Part shown: positions 52,543 to 63,260 of the stretch, piece after piece
Position numbering within the stretch: position 1 is the stretch's first letter
Layout: every line of letters starts with the position of its first letter
Assembly: GCA_003342895.1 (NCBI GenBank)
Contig: PTFA01000005.1
Coordinates: 2,340,274 to 2,404,273 of the forward strand
DNA length: 64,000 nucleotides
Direction of reading: 5' to 3'
Source: Casuarius casuarius
Taxonomy: Eukaryota; Chordata; Aves; Casuariiformes; Casuariidae
Made by a program: the position numbers and the translations under genes
Notes under the pieces: model-generated
Seen by the model: only the letters and a program-made list of their open reading frames with translations
Told to the model about the DNA's origin: nothing
The model's database searches: none

Positions 52543-54747
52543 TTTTCAAAAATTTGCATGAAAAAGAAAAAGAAGTCACATTTCAGGCTCTGACTTCATA
52601 AATACTCTCTTCTCTTTTGCTCATCTGCTCTTATGTGGTTCCATGGTTGCAGACTAAGTAATGATCACAGGCTACAGGTAATTTTATAACAAATGAAGTA
52701 TTTTCCATCTGTTGCACAGAGGAATATTTCTGGCTTTCTATAATGTTTTCCTAAGGGAGAAACAAAAGAAGGTTTCATACTAGAGATTTAAAAAAGAGGG
52801 AAATAAATCATTGCTGAACTAAGAAAGAAAGAGAAAAAAAGCAACATAACTAGGCACTTACAGGAAAGATAACAGGAAAAGCAGAGGACAAACAAACTTA
52901 AGGTTCAGAAACATTAAGATAGACAGTAGCTCTTCTTTACTCCTCCTACTTGGATTCCAAGAGAGAAGGAAAAATATTAAAAGGCCATGGCAGGGAAATC
53001 ACTGCAATCCAACATATCTCTGTGTCTATAGGTATTCATGCTTGCAGGAGCATACTTCATTTTATCATGCAGACACTTTTTTGCATGAGTATATAGAAGC
53101 CAAAATTAACAGATGACCAAATTGCTTGCTGACAGGCTCTGGTCTGACATCATCCAAGGACTAGAAGTGCATCCCAAGGCTAGGTTTCTCTGGATTACGC
53201 TGACCAAAAGTGTAAATAATGTCATGTATGGTGTGGTGGGAACACACACAGCCTATGTTTCATATAAGTAGCAACTGGCTGCATGCATAAACTGAAGTGT
53301 ATATGCCTAAACTGTATATTCCTGTGCACACGTGGTTTTATGAAGGACAGGTAAGTATCAGCCACTTGTTGCAATCTCAGAACAGTGGGTATCCTCCCAC
53401 ACCGTACATGCGCAAAGAACAGGACAGCTGGCCTAAGAGTCACCTGGCACTGAGTACCTGGCAGGAATTCTCAAAGGTGATGTTAATACCCATTCGTTTG
53501 GGGCCGTTTTCCTTTTATACCATTTCCAAATAGCCATGCATGAATTCTTTTGCTTGCTAACAGTGTTGTCACGTGAGCCCATTGCTCTTAAAGTCATTGC
53601 ATGTGCAGCTTAACCTCAGATCTGCCTGGGAAGTGACACCAAATGGGCCAATCCAAGCATATGCAAGAAATGTACCCTTACCACCAGAGAAGAACAGCCT
53701 GGCTGTAACAGATCACGCAGCTGAGTGACATAAAAACAAGAACTGCACTATCTTGTGAGAAAAACAAAAAAATGTATTTGCATCCCTCCTCATTTAAGCG
53801 TTAAAAATTTCACCTTTTTTGCTGTTGCTTTCAGCCTTGGCTTTTCTTCTTAAAAGATCAATCAGTATGAGTCTTTGTTACTACAGGTACTGCTCTAACT
53901 GAAGTCAGGACACAGAATCCTGTGGTATCTGTCCAAAGCACATTTAGTCAGTATTTCATATAGATTCCTTCCTTGTTATTACTTCCTGAGGTTCTCATCC
54001 AGCCAGTGAGATTTCCCACAATACCACTTTTAGACATTGACACTGTGTTGTTCTGGCCAGGGTTTTACACAGCATCATATTGAGGTGCTCTCCTTGTAGA
54101 TGGATTCCTCATTCCATCTTTAATAGGCAGTTTTATAAGTCCTTTTGCAGCTACAATTTCATCCTGAACCCTTCCTAAACTAAGGCTTTTTCCTTTTCTG
54201 CTTCATCTGGTATTTCTTACAATATCGTTATGAATCATTAATTCCATATTCCTTTGCCCAGGATTTTACAGGCCCTGATGCAGATATAACGCGAGTGTGT
54301 TCATGTCATAATGTATGTCTTCAGCTAATTAAAAGGTGAATGGAACCAGTATGGATGAATATAACTTAAAATGGGAGGTTGTCACAGTCTGCTTTTTTTT
54401 TCCCTTTTCCTATGCTCTTTATTTCAATCTGATCTAAGCAGGGCTTTAGCACCTGTGTAGCTATGCCAATGCAAACCTCTGTCATTTGAAGCCAGCTTAC
54501 AGCACTCTACTCCGTATAACTTTTAATGCTGAAACTGCACATTGCTCGCAGGGATTTGCAGCACCCAGGGCAGCACCAATGCAACTATTTCTGGTATGTG
54601 AAAGCTCAAGGGAGTTAAGCCCTGAAATAGGTTGGGGGAAATCTGAATCCAAAAGAATGAAAGCAGAGGGCAAACCATTCCTTGTGCATCCAAAGTGAAA
54701 GAAGTGGATATTTGGGGGTTCACAAGCAATTCACAATTGTTCTGGAC
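52543..54747. other. Intronic DNA, nothing recognised
   Basis: No gene or identifiable repeat is visible in this AT-leaning stretch. Confidence 0.5.
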
Positions 54748-54764
54748 TTTTTTTTTTTTTTTTT
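54748..54764. repeat. T17 homopolymer
   Basis: This is a simple T run. It would read as poly(A) on the minus (IQSEC3) strand, but no retroposed sequence is recognised upstream of it. Confidence 0.9.
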
Positions 54765-57700
54765 GTGCTGGTGCAATGCGCAAATATAGCAAAATATGTT
54801 AATAGCAAGCCATAATATTTACAGTAATTGTTAGTACCCATTGAAATCAGTGGGATTTTGTCTAATGCCTTTACCCTGGAGATAATCCATAGAATAGAAC
54901 ATTAATGCATAGTTAAAAAGAAAAATTATGGAAAACAGCACCTCTGCATATGCAATATCTTCATTTAAAAGTTACATAATTGAGCTTTTGAAATTAAACA
55001 AAAATATAGCAAACAGCTTCAGACCACAACAGAGACTAAGCGACTCTAACATCAAGTCTTCTAAACCATGCCTTCTTCACTAAGATAAAAAATGTTATCT
55101 AGAACCAATACAAAATAAAATAAAATAGGTTTCAGCCCAGTACAAATACAAATGAGTTTTAAGACCTCTGGGAAAATGTGATTNTAGAAAATTTCTTCCA
55201 AGGGTTTTAAGAGTTTGTTCTTGCATCAGGAGATGATCTTGTAATACAAACACAGACTAATAATTTAAAGGAAGTGCTTAGATTCTTTATATCATGCTAG
55301 ATAAATAACGTTTCTACTCCTTTTTTCACTGTTGGTGACATGGTTAAAAAAAGACTTTACTGCCACATAGAATGTTAGTAAATTGCACCCATGCCTTTTG
55401 ATGGAAGAAACTACAATGTATTTAGTTGTTATTCTAACTGTATTTATCAAAGTGAGTTTTCCAGCTAATGCACGGGTTGAAAATCTTCCATAGGCAGAGC
55501 TCCCATTTAAAGAGTTTCACTGATAAAATGACTGCAGGATTTGGGCCATTTAGACTTAATCTGCTAAATTCAACCCCGTGGCATTTCTCTGATACTCAGT
55601 GAAGGGTACTGAGGATTGGCAAAGAAGGTAGTTTTCTGATAAAGAACGAAAGGAAAATTTATACTCACAGCATTTGACGATACTTNGGGGTGGTCCCTTA
55701 AGAGAAGAGGCTGCCTAATAAGGGTGATCTAAGCTATGCTAATTTGGCAACCTGTATTTTTGAAGCAAAACACTCCATGACGAATGACCTTATTTTTTAT
55801 TTTTAAAGCTGTGAGGCACTTATGCAATAGATTCCTAAGGTAGAAAGAGACAGATGCCATGGAATAATAATCAGCCTAATTCTTGCTGAGGATCTGTTCA
55901 AATACCTTTTGCCCTATCTTTCCTCTCATAGGTAAGCTCAGTGCTACCTTTCTCACACAATGGCATGTAGCAACAATTAGTGGGCTTCCGCATAACTCCA
56001 GAATTCCTCCCTCTTTAGAGAAGGACTTATAACCTAGGCATATGATTTTTGTTCTCTTTAAAAAATGTAGGCTTAAAAAAAAAAAAACTTAGTAGTTTTA
56101 TGAAAACTAACAAAGACAGTAAGACCGAACTTCAAAAAAAAATGGAGGCTTTTGTTGTTTTTTTCCTGCAAGCCCCCTACAGAAGACTGCCCTGGCTGAC
56201 ATGAATAGTCACATGTGTCCAAGGGCTCAGCTCTTCACTTCTATCCAGGGCTTGAGGTGAGCTGGGCTGCAAAAAAACCTCAATCCTGGCTGAAAATGAA
56301 CAAAATCACTGGGCTGTGTCTGAGGTGAGAGGGGACATGACACATACATTTAAACATGCTGTCTAGAATCTCTTGTTTTCTGAGAGACAGAGGAAATTCC
56401 ATTGCTGGGCAGTGACAGCCAGGTGCTGCGTGGGTGCTGCTTTAACCCCTGCTTTCAGCCTCCACATCCTGACATGCTAAAATTTCATTTCTGTTCTGCT
56501 TAGAGTGGCCATTTTCTGTAGTGATTATTAGTCAGTTCCTAAGTTCTTTGCTAAGAGGTAAAAATTCAGAGTTGAATTTCAGGGTTTATAATACAGTGTC
56601 AAATATGAGTATAGATGTGAGGAGGGAGGAAGGGAGTGCAGACACCTATTCCGTGTAGGTATGTTAAAGCGTCTGTCCCCTGCTGTCACACAAAAGCCAA
56701 AACATAACTCTCAGGTTGGCCAGTTGGATCATAAGCGATACTGGGCATGCTGTCAAAAGGAGGTGAAATATCCTTCACATCCAAGTTGCCTTTAAGTTAG
56801 ATTTTACGGTCTCTTTGATTTCCTTCTAACAGTCAGAGATGAGAGAGGATGAAACCCAGTGTATACAATCAATGAAAAAAAACCCCAGGAACCTGCAGGA
56901 GTGAAAAATGCAGACTGTTTTACATTTCTCATATTTCCTTTTCTATACAAAGACTTTGGTTTGCCTAAGCTATAGAAGGAAACAGAAGCAGTCTATTTTA
57001 ATCTTCCTGAATAAAGAGCGCTGCAGGGATTGCTCTGTTATCCCCGGCAGCAGCCCTGACTTTCCACAAAAAGGCTACATATATTTATCTATCTACCTGA
57101 TATATATAGATTATGCTATGATATATCAGATATCAGCTGTTCTCCTGTGCATCTTAGTCTGAAGAAAANATCTACAATTTTATTCCCCTAATCAAACCCC
57201 ACTGCAAAAAGGCTCAGATAAGAAGGAGGTATTTAGATTTGTGCATAGAAATTGATTCTTCAGCCTGTATAATGATGTATGTTAGAAACTCTGTTCAGAT
57301 GAAAGGAAAGCCCTTGCTGATACGATATTTCTAACAGTGTCTTCACTGCAGGGACACACTATTTAAAAAACAATGAGGTTGATTATGCGTTTTTATATGG
57401 GTTTCTTACTGTTTTGACCTGAGTGACTTAACCTAAGCTATTCTGGATTTAAAACAATGGGCTTGAGTTCAAGATCAGGCCCTATGTCTTTTTAAAACTT
57501 CATCTATTGCGTGATGAATAAAGGCCAGATCCTGCAAATGCTTACTACTTGAATTAACACTCTGAGTAGCCCACTCAGATCCTCTAAGTTGTACTTGCAA
57601 AATTAAGTCCTTGCAGTGCAGTATTTTAGGAGTATGGATCTGTCTTTTGGGATTCAAGCATGCCTTGGACTGGACGTATACCTTTAGTAGTATTTCTTTC

Positions 57701-58395
57701 AATAGTAATTTCTCCACTGATTTTCACAGAATCACGTGATAGATGCTTAGCTGATATGAAGTGGTGTAACTCTACTTACAGCAGCTGAAAATCTAGCTCT
57801 GTGTTCTAGCTATGCTTTTGTATTCAAAACAAACATGAGATGGAAGAGGCCCTTTTATCTAAAGTGTCGAAAGAGACAAAGAACATATTCTGGGCTATAG
57901 AGTGTGCTGCCTTCTTCATTTGTTTTGACATTACTATAGCCAAAACAATAGAGTTCATTCTAGGAAAGAAATGCAGATCTAGCTTTACTACTTATATGAC
58001 CTTTGCTCTTACACAAAAGAGACCAGATCAGAAACTGTGCTCCTTCTCTTCCTAACTTCATTAACTCTGGCTTTCAACCAGAAAACATTCCCTTACTTTC
58101 AAAGTGCCTAAGCAAAGGCAAATATAATACTGAGTGCAGTTGTATTTACCAGCTGGTGTACTGATGTCACATGCAGGACAAGTAATGCAAGAAAATGTGT
58201 CTCTTCAATAGTAGCCTCTTCCACCCCCTATAGCACTGGAATGCTAGTCCTTGTTTACTATACATGCATGCACACAGAGCATTATCAGTATTCAGTACTA
58301 GTAGTCATGTTTTCTTCACTAAAGAGGAAGGGCCAGCAAAAAATACTTTGTCCTTTTAAGAGCTGGATCACCGGTAGGTGCCACTCACAAGAAAA

Positions 58396-58396
<1 letters not shown>
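54765..58396. other. AT-rich intronic DNA, nothing recognised
   Basis: No gene is visible. Several A- or T-rich tracts occur (for example A12 at 56078-56089), with TATC/TATA-like simple sequence around 57075-57130. Confidence 0.5.

Positions 58397-58439
<43 letters not shown>
58397..58439. repeat. A43 homopolymer
   Basis: This is an unbroken run of 43 A on the plus strand, followed by gaaagaaaag. The sequence before it is not a recognised retroposon or gene copy. On the IQSEC3 strand it is a poly-T run about 640 bp into intron 1. The assembled length may not be exact. Confidence 0.9.
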
Positions 58440-58441
<2 letters not shown>

Positions 58442-59075
58442 AAGAAAAGACAACCAACACAAGTACAATATGCATCCTAAATGTCAAACATATGTGCGGC
58501 ATCTGTATCTCTACAAACGTGCATGCATCACATGCAATATAGTGCATATGCTATACCCTTACATGAGTAAGGGTAAGAAAATCCCAACTCCTTTCTGTGA
58601 ACATTTTTTTTTTTTTGTCACATACCAGCGATTTAAGGCAAACAGCAACTGCCACAATGCCACTGTCCTTTGCAAAGCTTCTTCTCCCTGTCTGGGCTAC
58701 ACCACACTCATCTTTGATCGAAGACTCATTTACGACAGACAAGGAGGGCATGATGCTGTGTGTAGGCACCGTGGGTGAGCAGCCCGAGTGGGTTCAAACA
58801 GGCCACAGACGCTTACACATTAAAATAAAAGCGGTGAACTAGGAGGCAAATGCCTCTTGGAAGCAGCATCCTGGCTCCTCTTTGCGCTCTGCCTGCTCTC
58901 CGTGAGAATGCATCGAGGGAGGGNTTCCCCACCCACCCACACACTGCCTCTCTCCGTGCGAGGCTGCAGGGGGTTATAACCCACTTCTCCCTTGGACTGT
59001 GGCCCGGAAAGAGCCCGCTGTGCTGCTTTCCCCCACCACCGCCCCCAGCCCGCCTCCTTCTCCCTTCTCACTTAC
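58440..59075. other. Start of intron 1 next to exon 1
   Basis: No extra exon is seen. A T-rich run lies at 58606-58616. GC content climbs from about 58900 toward the CpG island. Confidence 0.5.
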
Positions 59076-59578
59076 TCCGGTCTCCTGCTCAGGACGCCTT
59101 TGCCGATGGCCGGGGGGGGCTTGTGCTGGAGCAGAGCGGCGCAGCAGCCCTTCTCCCTGCCGTCCTTCTCCGCGGGGTGCTGGTGGGGCTGGAGCGGGGG
59201 GTGCTGGTGCCCGGGAGCCCGGCCGCCGCCGCCGCCGCCGCCGGGGCCCGCCGGTGCCTGCTTGCCCGGGGGCTGTTGCTGCTGCTGCTGCGCCGGGAGC
59301 TGTTGGTGGTGCTGGAGCGGGTCGGGCTGGCCCGGCGGCGGCGGGGGCTGCTCGGGCGGGGGGCCCTGGGGCGGCGCGGGGGCCGCCGCCGGCTCGGCGG
59401 GGGGCGGCTGCTGCCCGCGGAGGCTGCGGTTCTCGGTGCTCAGCTCGTCCAGGCGCCGCTCCAGCTCGTCGATGCGCTGGCGCTGGGTGTGGATGAGGCT
59501 CTGCTGGTTCTGCACGATGGCGGTGAGCTCCTTCAGGTAGAGCACGGCGCGCACCGGGTTCTCCAGCAGGCTCTCCAT
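59076..59578 (-). CDS. IQSEC3: IQSEC3 coding exon 1 (Arf guanine-nucleotide exchange factor, N-terminus)
   Basis: This is the first coding exon and gives 167 full codons plus two bases of the next. The N-terminus starts [18 protein letters not shown], which I recognise as IQSEC3; IQSEC1 and IQSEC2 begin differently. Residues 10-54 form a Leu/Ile heptad pattern typical of the family's N-terminal coiled coil. Residues 57-136 are low complexity, rich in Pro, Gln and His, with Q6 at 97-102 and G7 at 113-119. The exon ends at a strong donor (GA|GTAAGT, intron starts at 59075); reading on would hit a stop at once, so splicing is required. The ATG has G at -3 and +4, and an in-frame TAA lies at 59659-59657. 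Known of the family: a roughly 1,200-residue protein with IQ motif, Sec7 and PH domains that activates Arf GTPases at inhibitory postsynapses and binds gephyrin. Those domains are encoded by later exons not seen here. Gene identity rests on remembered family sequence, not a search. Confidence 0.88.
59222..59290 (-). repeat. IQSEC3: GGC and CAG trinucleotide runs in IQSEC3 exon 1
   Basis: On the plus strand a pure gcc run at 59222-59242 encodes the G7 tract, and a ctg run at 59273-59290 encodes Q6 in the minus-strand protein. The glutamine run uses CAG codons with one CAA interruption. Both keep the reading frame and lie in the disordered linker after the coiled coil. Confidence 0.85.
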
Positions 59579-59662
59579 GCCCCTGCTCCCGGCCCGGGCC
59601 CCCCTGCCCGGCCGCCGGCGCTCCGGCGAGAGCGGCGCGGGCTGCGGGGAGGCGCCTTACCG
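59579..59662 (-). promoter_or_regulatory. IQSEC3: Proximal 5' UTR of IQSEC3 with in-frame upstream stop
   Basis: This GC-rich leader lies directly upstream of the ATG. An in-frame TAA at 59659-59657, 26 codons before the ATG, rules out extending the protein upstream in this exon. The same bases form a donor-like GCG|GTAAGG on the minus strand, so an alternative spliced 5' UTR exon could end here. The transcription start site cannot be placed from sequence. Confidence 0.55.
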
Positions 59663-59665
59663 CCC

Positions 59666-59790
59666 CATGCACGCACACACGCGCGCACACACGCGCACAC
59701 ACACACGCGCACACACACACACACACACACACGGGCGCGCGCGCGCCCAACGGTCGCGCGCGCCCGCGCAGTCACTCACGCACGCGCGCG
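59666..59790. repeat. Alternating CA/CG (Z-DNA-prone) microsatellite in IQSEC3 5' flank
   Basis: 59666-59733 is an unbroken 68-bp alternating purine-pyrimidine run made of mixed CA and CG steps. It is followed by shorter alternating CG-rich runs at 59735-59746, 59755-59763 and 59778-59790. The tract sits 88-212 bp upstream of the ATG, in the 5' UTR or core promoter. Alternating CG and CA runs are the classic sequence for left-handed Z-DNA and are length-unstable. Confidence 0.9.
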
Positions 59791-59882
59791 GGTGGCGAGG
59801 CGGCTCGCGTGCCTACCCCTGCCCCCGCGCGCGCCACGCACGGCGAGGCCTGGGGAAGGGGGGGCGCGGGAGCCACAGCGGA

Positions 59883-59945
59883 GGCCCCGCCCCCTCGTGC
59901 TGCGCAGGCGCGGAGGGGAGCCGGGGGAGGGGGGGGCAATGGCGG
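59883..59945. promoter_or_regulatory. GC box, NRF1-like and YY1-like motif cluster
   Basis: Three motifs typical of CpG-island promoters lie within 63 bp. They are a GC box (ggccccgcccc, 59883-59893), an NRF1-like site (tgcgcaggcgcg, 59901-59912) and a YY1-like core (aatggcgg, 59938-59945). They are 300-370 bp upstream of the IQSEC3 ATG. Binding is inferred from motif match only; short GC-rich motifs arise easily by chance in such DNA. Confidence 0.4.
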
Positions 59946-60180
59946 GGTCCTGGGGCCGTGCTGCGGCCGGAGCGCGGGCGGGCGGGCCCCACTCGGGACG
60001 GGGCTGCTCGTGGGGCTTTTCGGAGAGAAACTGTCCGGGGCCCCTCGGAGGCAGGCGGTGCCGCTGCGGCCACCTGGGGCTTGCGCGGGGGTGAAGCGGC
60101 GGCGAGAGGCGGGAGCGGGCGCCGCCTCAGGCGCCCCGGCCGTGGCCCCGTCAGGGCTCGTTGCAGCCTCTTAGCGCGTT

Positions 60181-62559
60181 TTCCCCTGTCCTCCCTGAAC
60201 GGCATTTCTAGATGTTACTATTCTTTTTTAATTTTTTTTCCCCAGGATGACTTAGTGGTTTCTTTTTTCTTTTTTCTTTTTTTTTAAGAATAATTTTGGC
60301 TGGTTTTGTCTGCTGTCTAGATAACACTCCTTTATTTCACTCACCCTGTTAACACGCAGAAGGCAGGACTAAATACACACCCCAGGGAAGGAGTTATCAA
60401 GGAAAATGGGTGTTAGAGGAATGTGCTGCTTCCTCACAAGTTTGCCTCTCCTTTGAATCTTTGGTCTCCTTTAACTTCTTAGGAAGAAAAAAAGACTTAC
60501 TGTGGCGTAAGGGAGGGGAGAAGGCTATGGAAATAATACCACAGAAAAGACAGGCAGGACCCTTGGTTTTAGTTTCCATGCAGATTATGTTCATTTCTGA
60601 AGAAATACCTTCCCCTCACCCTTCCTTATCCACCACCTTAAAAGCTCGCAAACTTAGAAACTATGGGACATCTGAGAAATCTGGGTGCTTTCTATAATAT
60701 TCGTTAAAAAATACCCTGGCTCAGAGTAATAAACTTACTTGCAGGAAGTCCTGTACGGATCCATAAACAAGTTTGATGATTTCTGAAAAGGGGAGGAAAG
60801 CATCCTTTCCAATCACTGTTGGCCCAGAAGAACCAGGAGGAGCAACAAGCAGTCAAACCTGATTTCAGGCATGCATGTCAGTAGATTTAACTGCCCCCAC
60901 AAAAAGTGCAAGTTCACAGAATGAAAAGCAACTGTTCTTAAGCAGGTGATTTTGAGGGTTTGCCTTTTCAGATCAGCTAAACCTGCACCGCTGTCAAGGA
61001 TTTCCTGAAGTGAAGGACTGAGAAATGTAAAAGAGAATCTGTTTCAGATGAGCCGAAAGGTGTATTTCTAGCCTTTTCTGTTCACAGATAGCCTTGGAAA
61101 TGTAAACTGATGCAAACAGGATCACCAGGATTAGAAGCTGTTCACAGATTTCTTCCGAAAAAGAGCTGCTTTTCACAGTTCTCTTGCAAGCACTTAGAGA
61201 TGGCTTTGGGGGATCATGAAACATTGCCGTATGTCCCTTGTGAGTTGGGGGAAGACCTTGGAGTGAACTCCGAGGAATAAGAGCCTTCAAGTCTCATACA
61301 CTTATGATTTTACTTGGAAAATTTTAAAGGAGACCTTCCTCCATCTCATTCTCTAGTGTGGCATTAATGCCTTGTGATGGGGGACTGACTAAGCAGGAGC
61401 AAGCGTTGTTTAGCAAGGTGAGAAAAATGGTCATAAGAGAATGTGAAAAGAGGCATGCACAGAGAAACAGGGGAGGTGAAAGCATCTAATGTATTTGGGG
61501 GGAAGAGTGGAAATGATCATTTGGGAAATTGTGCTGTATGCTGTCTCTTTTCAGAGACATTACTGAGCAGCAGCATTTTGGTCTTAGAGAAATGGAATCC
61601 AGGGAGACCAACAGAAATAATGTAAATTTGGCATTAGTACATGCTGGGAAAGGACCAGGGATAGCTGTGGGTACACTCATGTGTGTACATGCGCACGCGC
61701 ATACACAAACACACACACACGTAGAAAAGAGCTACCTTATCCTTGTTAGGAGAGACTTAAGGTGGGGATTGCTTCTCTTGCAGAATAGACAAGGCTGTTT
61801 TAACTGTTCAGGCTACCCCTGTGCAGAGTGGACATAATGTTCCTTTACAGCTCAGCTGGACAAAAATAATGGAGAAATAAGAGTCATAAACATAGTGCTC
61901 GCCTATGTAGAAATAGTAAGACAGGCTGTGGCATGTATTCTGAAGAGAATACTAGCTAAAATGAAAAATCATCCTGTTTTGGATGATTGGGAATGGGGCA
62001 AAACAGCTTGGAAGTCCTGTGTTATAATGCTTGAATGCCCATTGAAAGATGTGAATTTTACCATGCAGAATGAACCCAATTTATTCATTCACTTTTGTTG
62101 CACCTTTCATTTGCTTCACCAGCCTCATTAGCCTAGTTTCTTTTGAAGAATCTTTGTCATAAATTAAATGGACAGGGACCTACAGCCATTGAGTGGTGAC
62201 AGACAGGTTGCGAGAATCAGAAAGAAACCAGACAATTTTTTGTGCAGGTGTGGTGACTGGTGGCCAAAAATGGTAAGATCAGCCCCTGACCTTCCAGGTT
62301 TTACAAACAGCATGTGCCAAAGGAAAACCCAGCAGAATGCTTGTGTACATAACACAAAAGAGTATGCAGGGATCTACTTAAAAAATTTCAAGAGGTAACA
62401 GAGGTGTATAATCTTCAGTAATAAGAAAAAGTCAATGAAGAGAGGGTATTCATTCAAGAGGGATTTGAAAGGATATTAGAAGAAATTGAATGTCTTCTTT
62501 AGCTGGATAAGCAAGAATCCTGCATAGCTAGGAAACGCCTCCTCTTTTATCCAGCCATC
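60181..62559. other. Upstream flank of IQSEC3, nothing recognised
   Basis: T-rich simple sequence lies at 60216-60288, directly outside the CpG island, and a short CA-rich run lies around 61694-61720. No gene on either strand can be supported, and no divergent coding exon is seen next to the island. Confidence 0.5.
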
Positions 62560-62825
62560 ATTGTGTCCCTTTGATTACACTGCCACAATACCTAGCATAT
62601 ATCATTTGCAAAGCTCTGCACATTAGTGAAGTAAGCTTTACTGTTCTGTAAAAGGTGAATGTTAGGATTGTAGCCATCCTACATCTCTTGTAGCCAAAGA
62701 AATAGGGAAACAGGGACACAGAATGGTTAAACGATATGTCCAAGGCCATGCAGGAAGCAGGGGGGGGGGGGCAGATCTCTGATTTCAAGCATCTCTGGCA
62801 TTTAGCCCAATCTTCAGGTCATTAA
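62560..62825 (+). repeat. MIR/L2-like repeat with G12 run
   Basis: 'aatagggaaacagggacaca', 'gaatggttaaacga' and 'tgtccaaggccatgcaggaa' match the amniote pattern 'gggaaactgaggcacag... gttaag... gtccaaggtca'. A G12 run at 62760-62771 interrupts it. The left boundary is uncertain. Confidence 0.7.
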
Positions 62826-62929
62826 ATGCTGCTGCTTCCCTCTTTAGGAGAGATGGTGTCTAGAGGGAAACAATGGTGAAGATGACGAAAGTATGAATTC
62901 TGTTAAAATTATTTTTGCCATAGATAATT

Positions 62930-63260
62930 TGTTGGTATTGTATTTTTCAAAGTCCTGATTCTTTTCAGTCCATTCCTGAGAAATAATAATGAATAATAAT
63001 GGATTAATGATGTTATTATGGAATAAAGTGCTTCCCTTATCCACTTAGCAAGGTGCTTGGGCATTGCACAGACAATTACAATTAAAGTGCAGCAGTAATA
63101 ATTAAAATGAGTATGCATTATAAAAACAAAACAAAATGCAAATGAATCAAGCCCCAGGATTTAACGAAGAGGTCTGATACTACATGATTGAATTTTATAT
63201 TTATTTAGCTATTTTCTTCAGTCAGAGTAGAGTGAATCCATAAATAAAACTATATTAATA
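62930..63260. promoter_or_regulatory. AT-rich patch dense in homeobox/POU motifs
   Basis: Within 330 bp there are an exact octamer ATGCAAAT (63136-63143) and several ATTAAT, AATTA and TAATAATTAAAA-type cores (63003, 63077, 63098), plus tatgcatta at 63113. It lies about 3.4 kb upstream of the IQSEC3 start codon and is not an obvious repeat. Enhancer function is a guess; AT-rich DNA yields such motifs easily. Confidence 0.25.

Larger units (their letters stand above)
1..59075 (-). other. IQSEC3: Presumed IQSEC3 intron 1 (incomplete)
   Basis: The exon 1 donor at 59075 faces toward lower coordinates, so the rest of the gene must lie in this direction. I looked for Sec7, IQ and PH domain coding on the minus strand and saw none, nor any other recognisable gene on either strand. 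The open frames present are short and read like random translation. The simplest view is a single intron of at least 59 kb that runs off the left edge. A small unrecognised exon, an alternative first exon or a nested noncoding RNA cannot be excluded. Confidence 0.6.
59085..60180. promoter_or_regulatory. CpG island over IQSEC3 exon 1 and promoter
   Basis: GC content and CpG density rise abruptly here compared with the AT-leaning flanks, starting inside exon 1 and ending near 60180, where T-rich DNA resumes. The island covers the coding exon, the 5' UTR and about 500 bp upstream. I see no TATA box in a plausible position, which fits a dispersed CpG-island promoter. Its upstream edge could also drive divergent transcription on the plus strand, but no gene is visible there. 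Confidence 0.85.

Noticed and set aside
58974..59750. 258-codon minus-strand frame beginning within the CA/CG tract
   Set aside because: It is a shifted frame over exon 1 and the microsatellite (Cys-Val and Arg-Ala-Pro repeats). The correct frame is fixed by the recognised N-terminus and the splice donor.
58850..60094. 414-codon plus-strand open frame over the CpG island
   Set aside because: It is the antisense of IQSEC3 exon 1 and of GC-rich flank, where stops are rare. Its composition is low-complexity Arg/Ala/Gly and it has no family motif.
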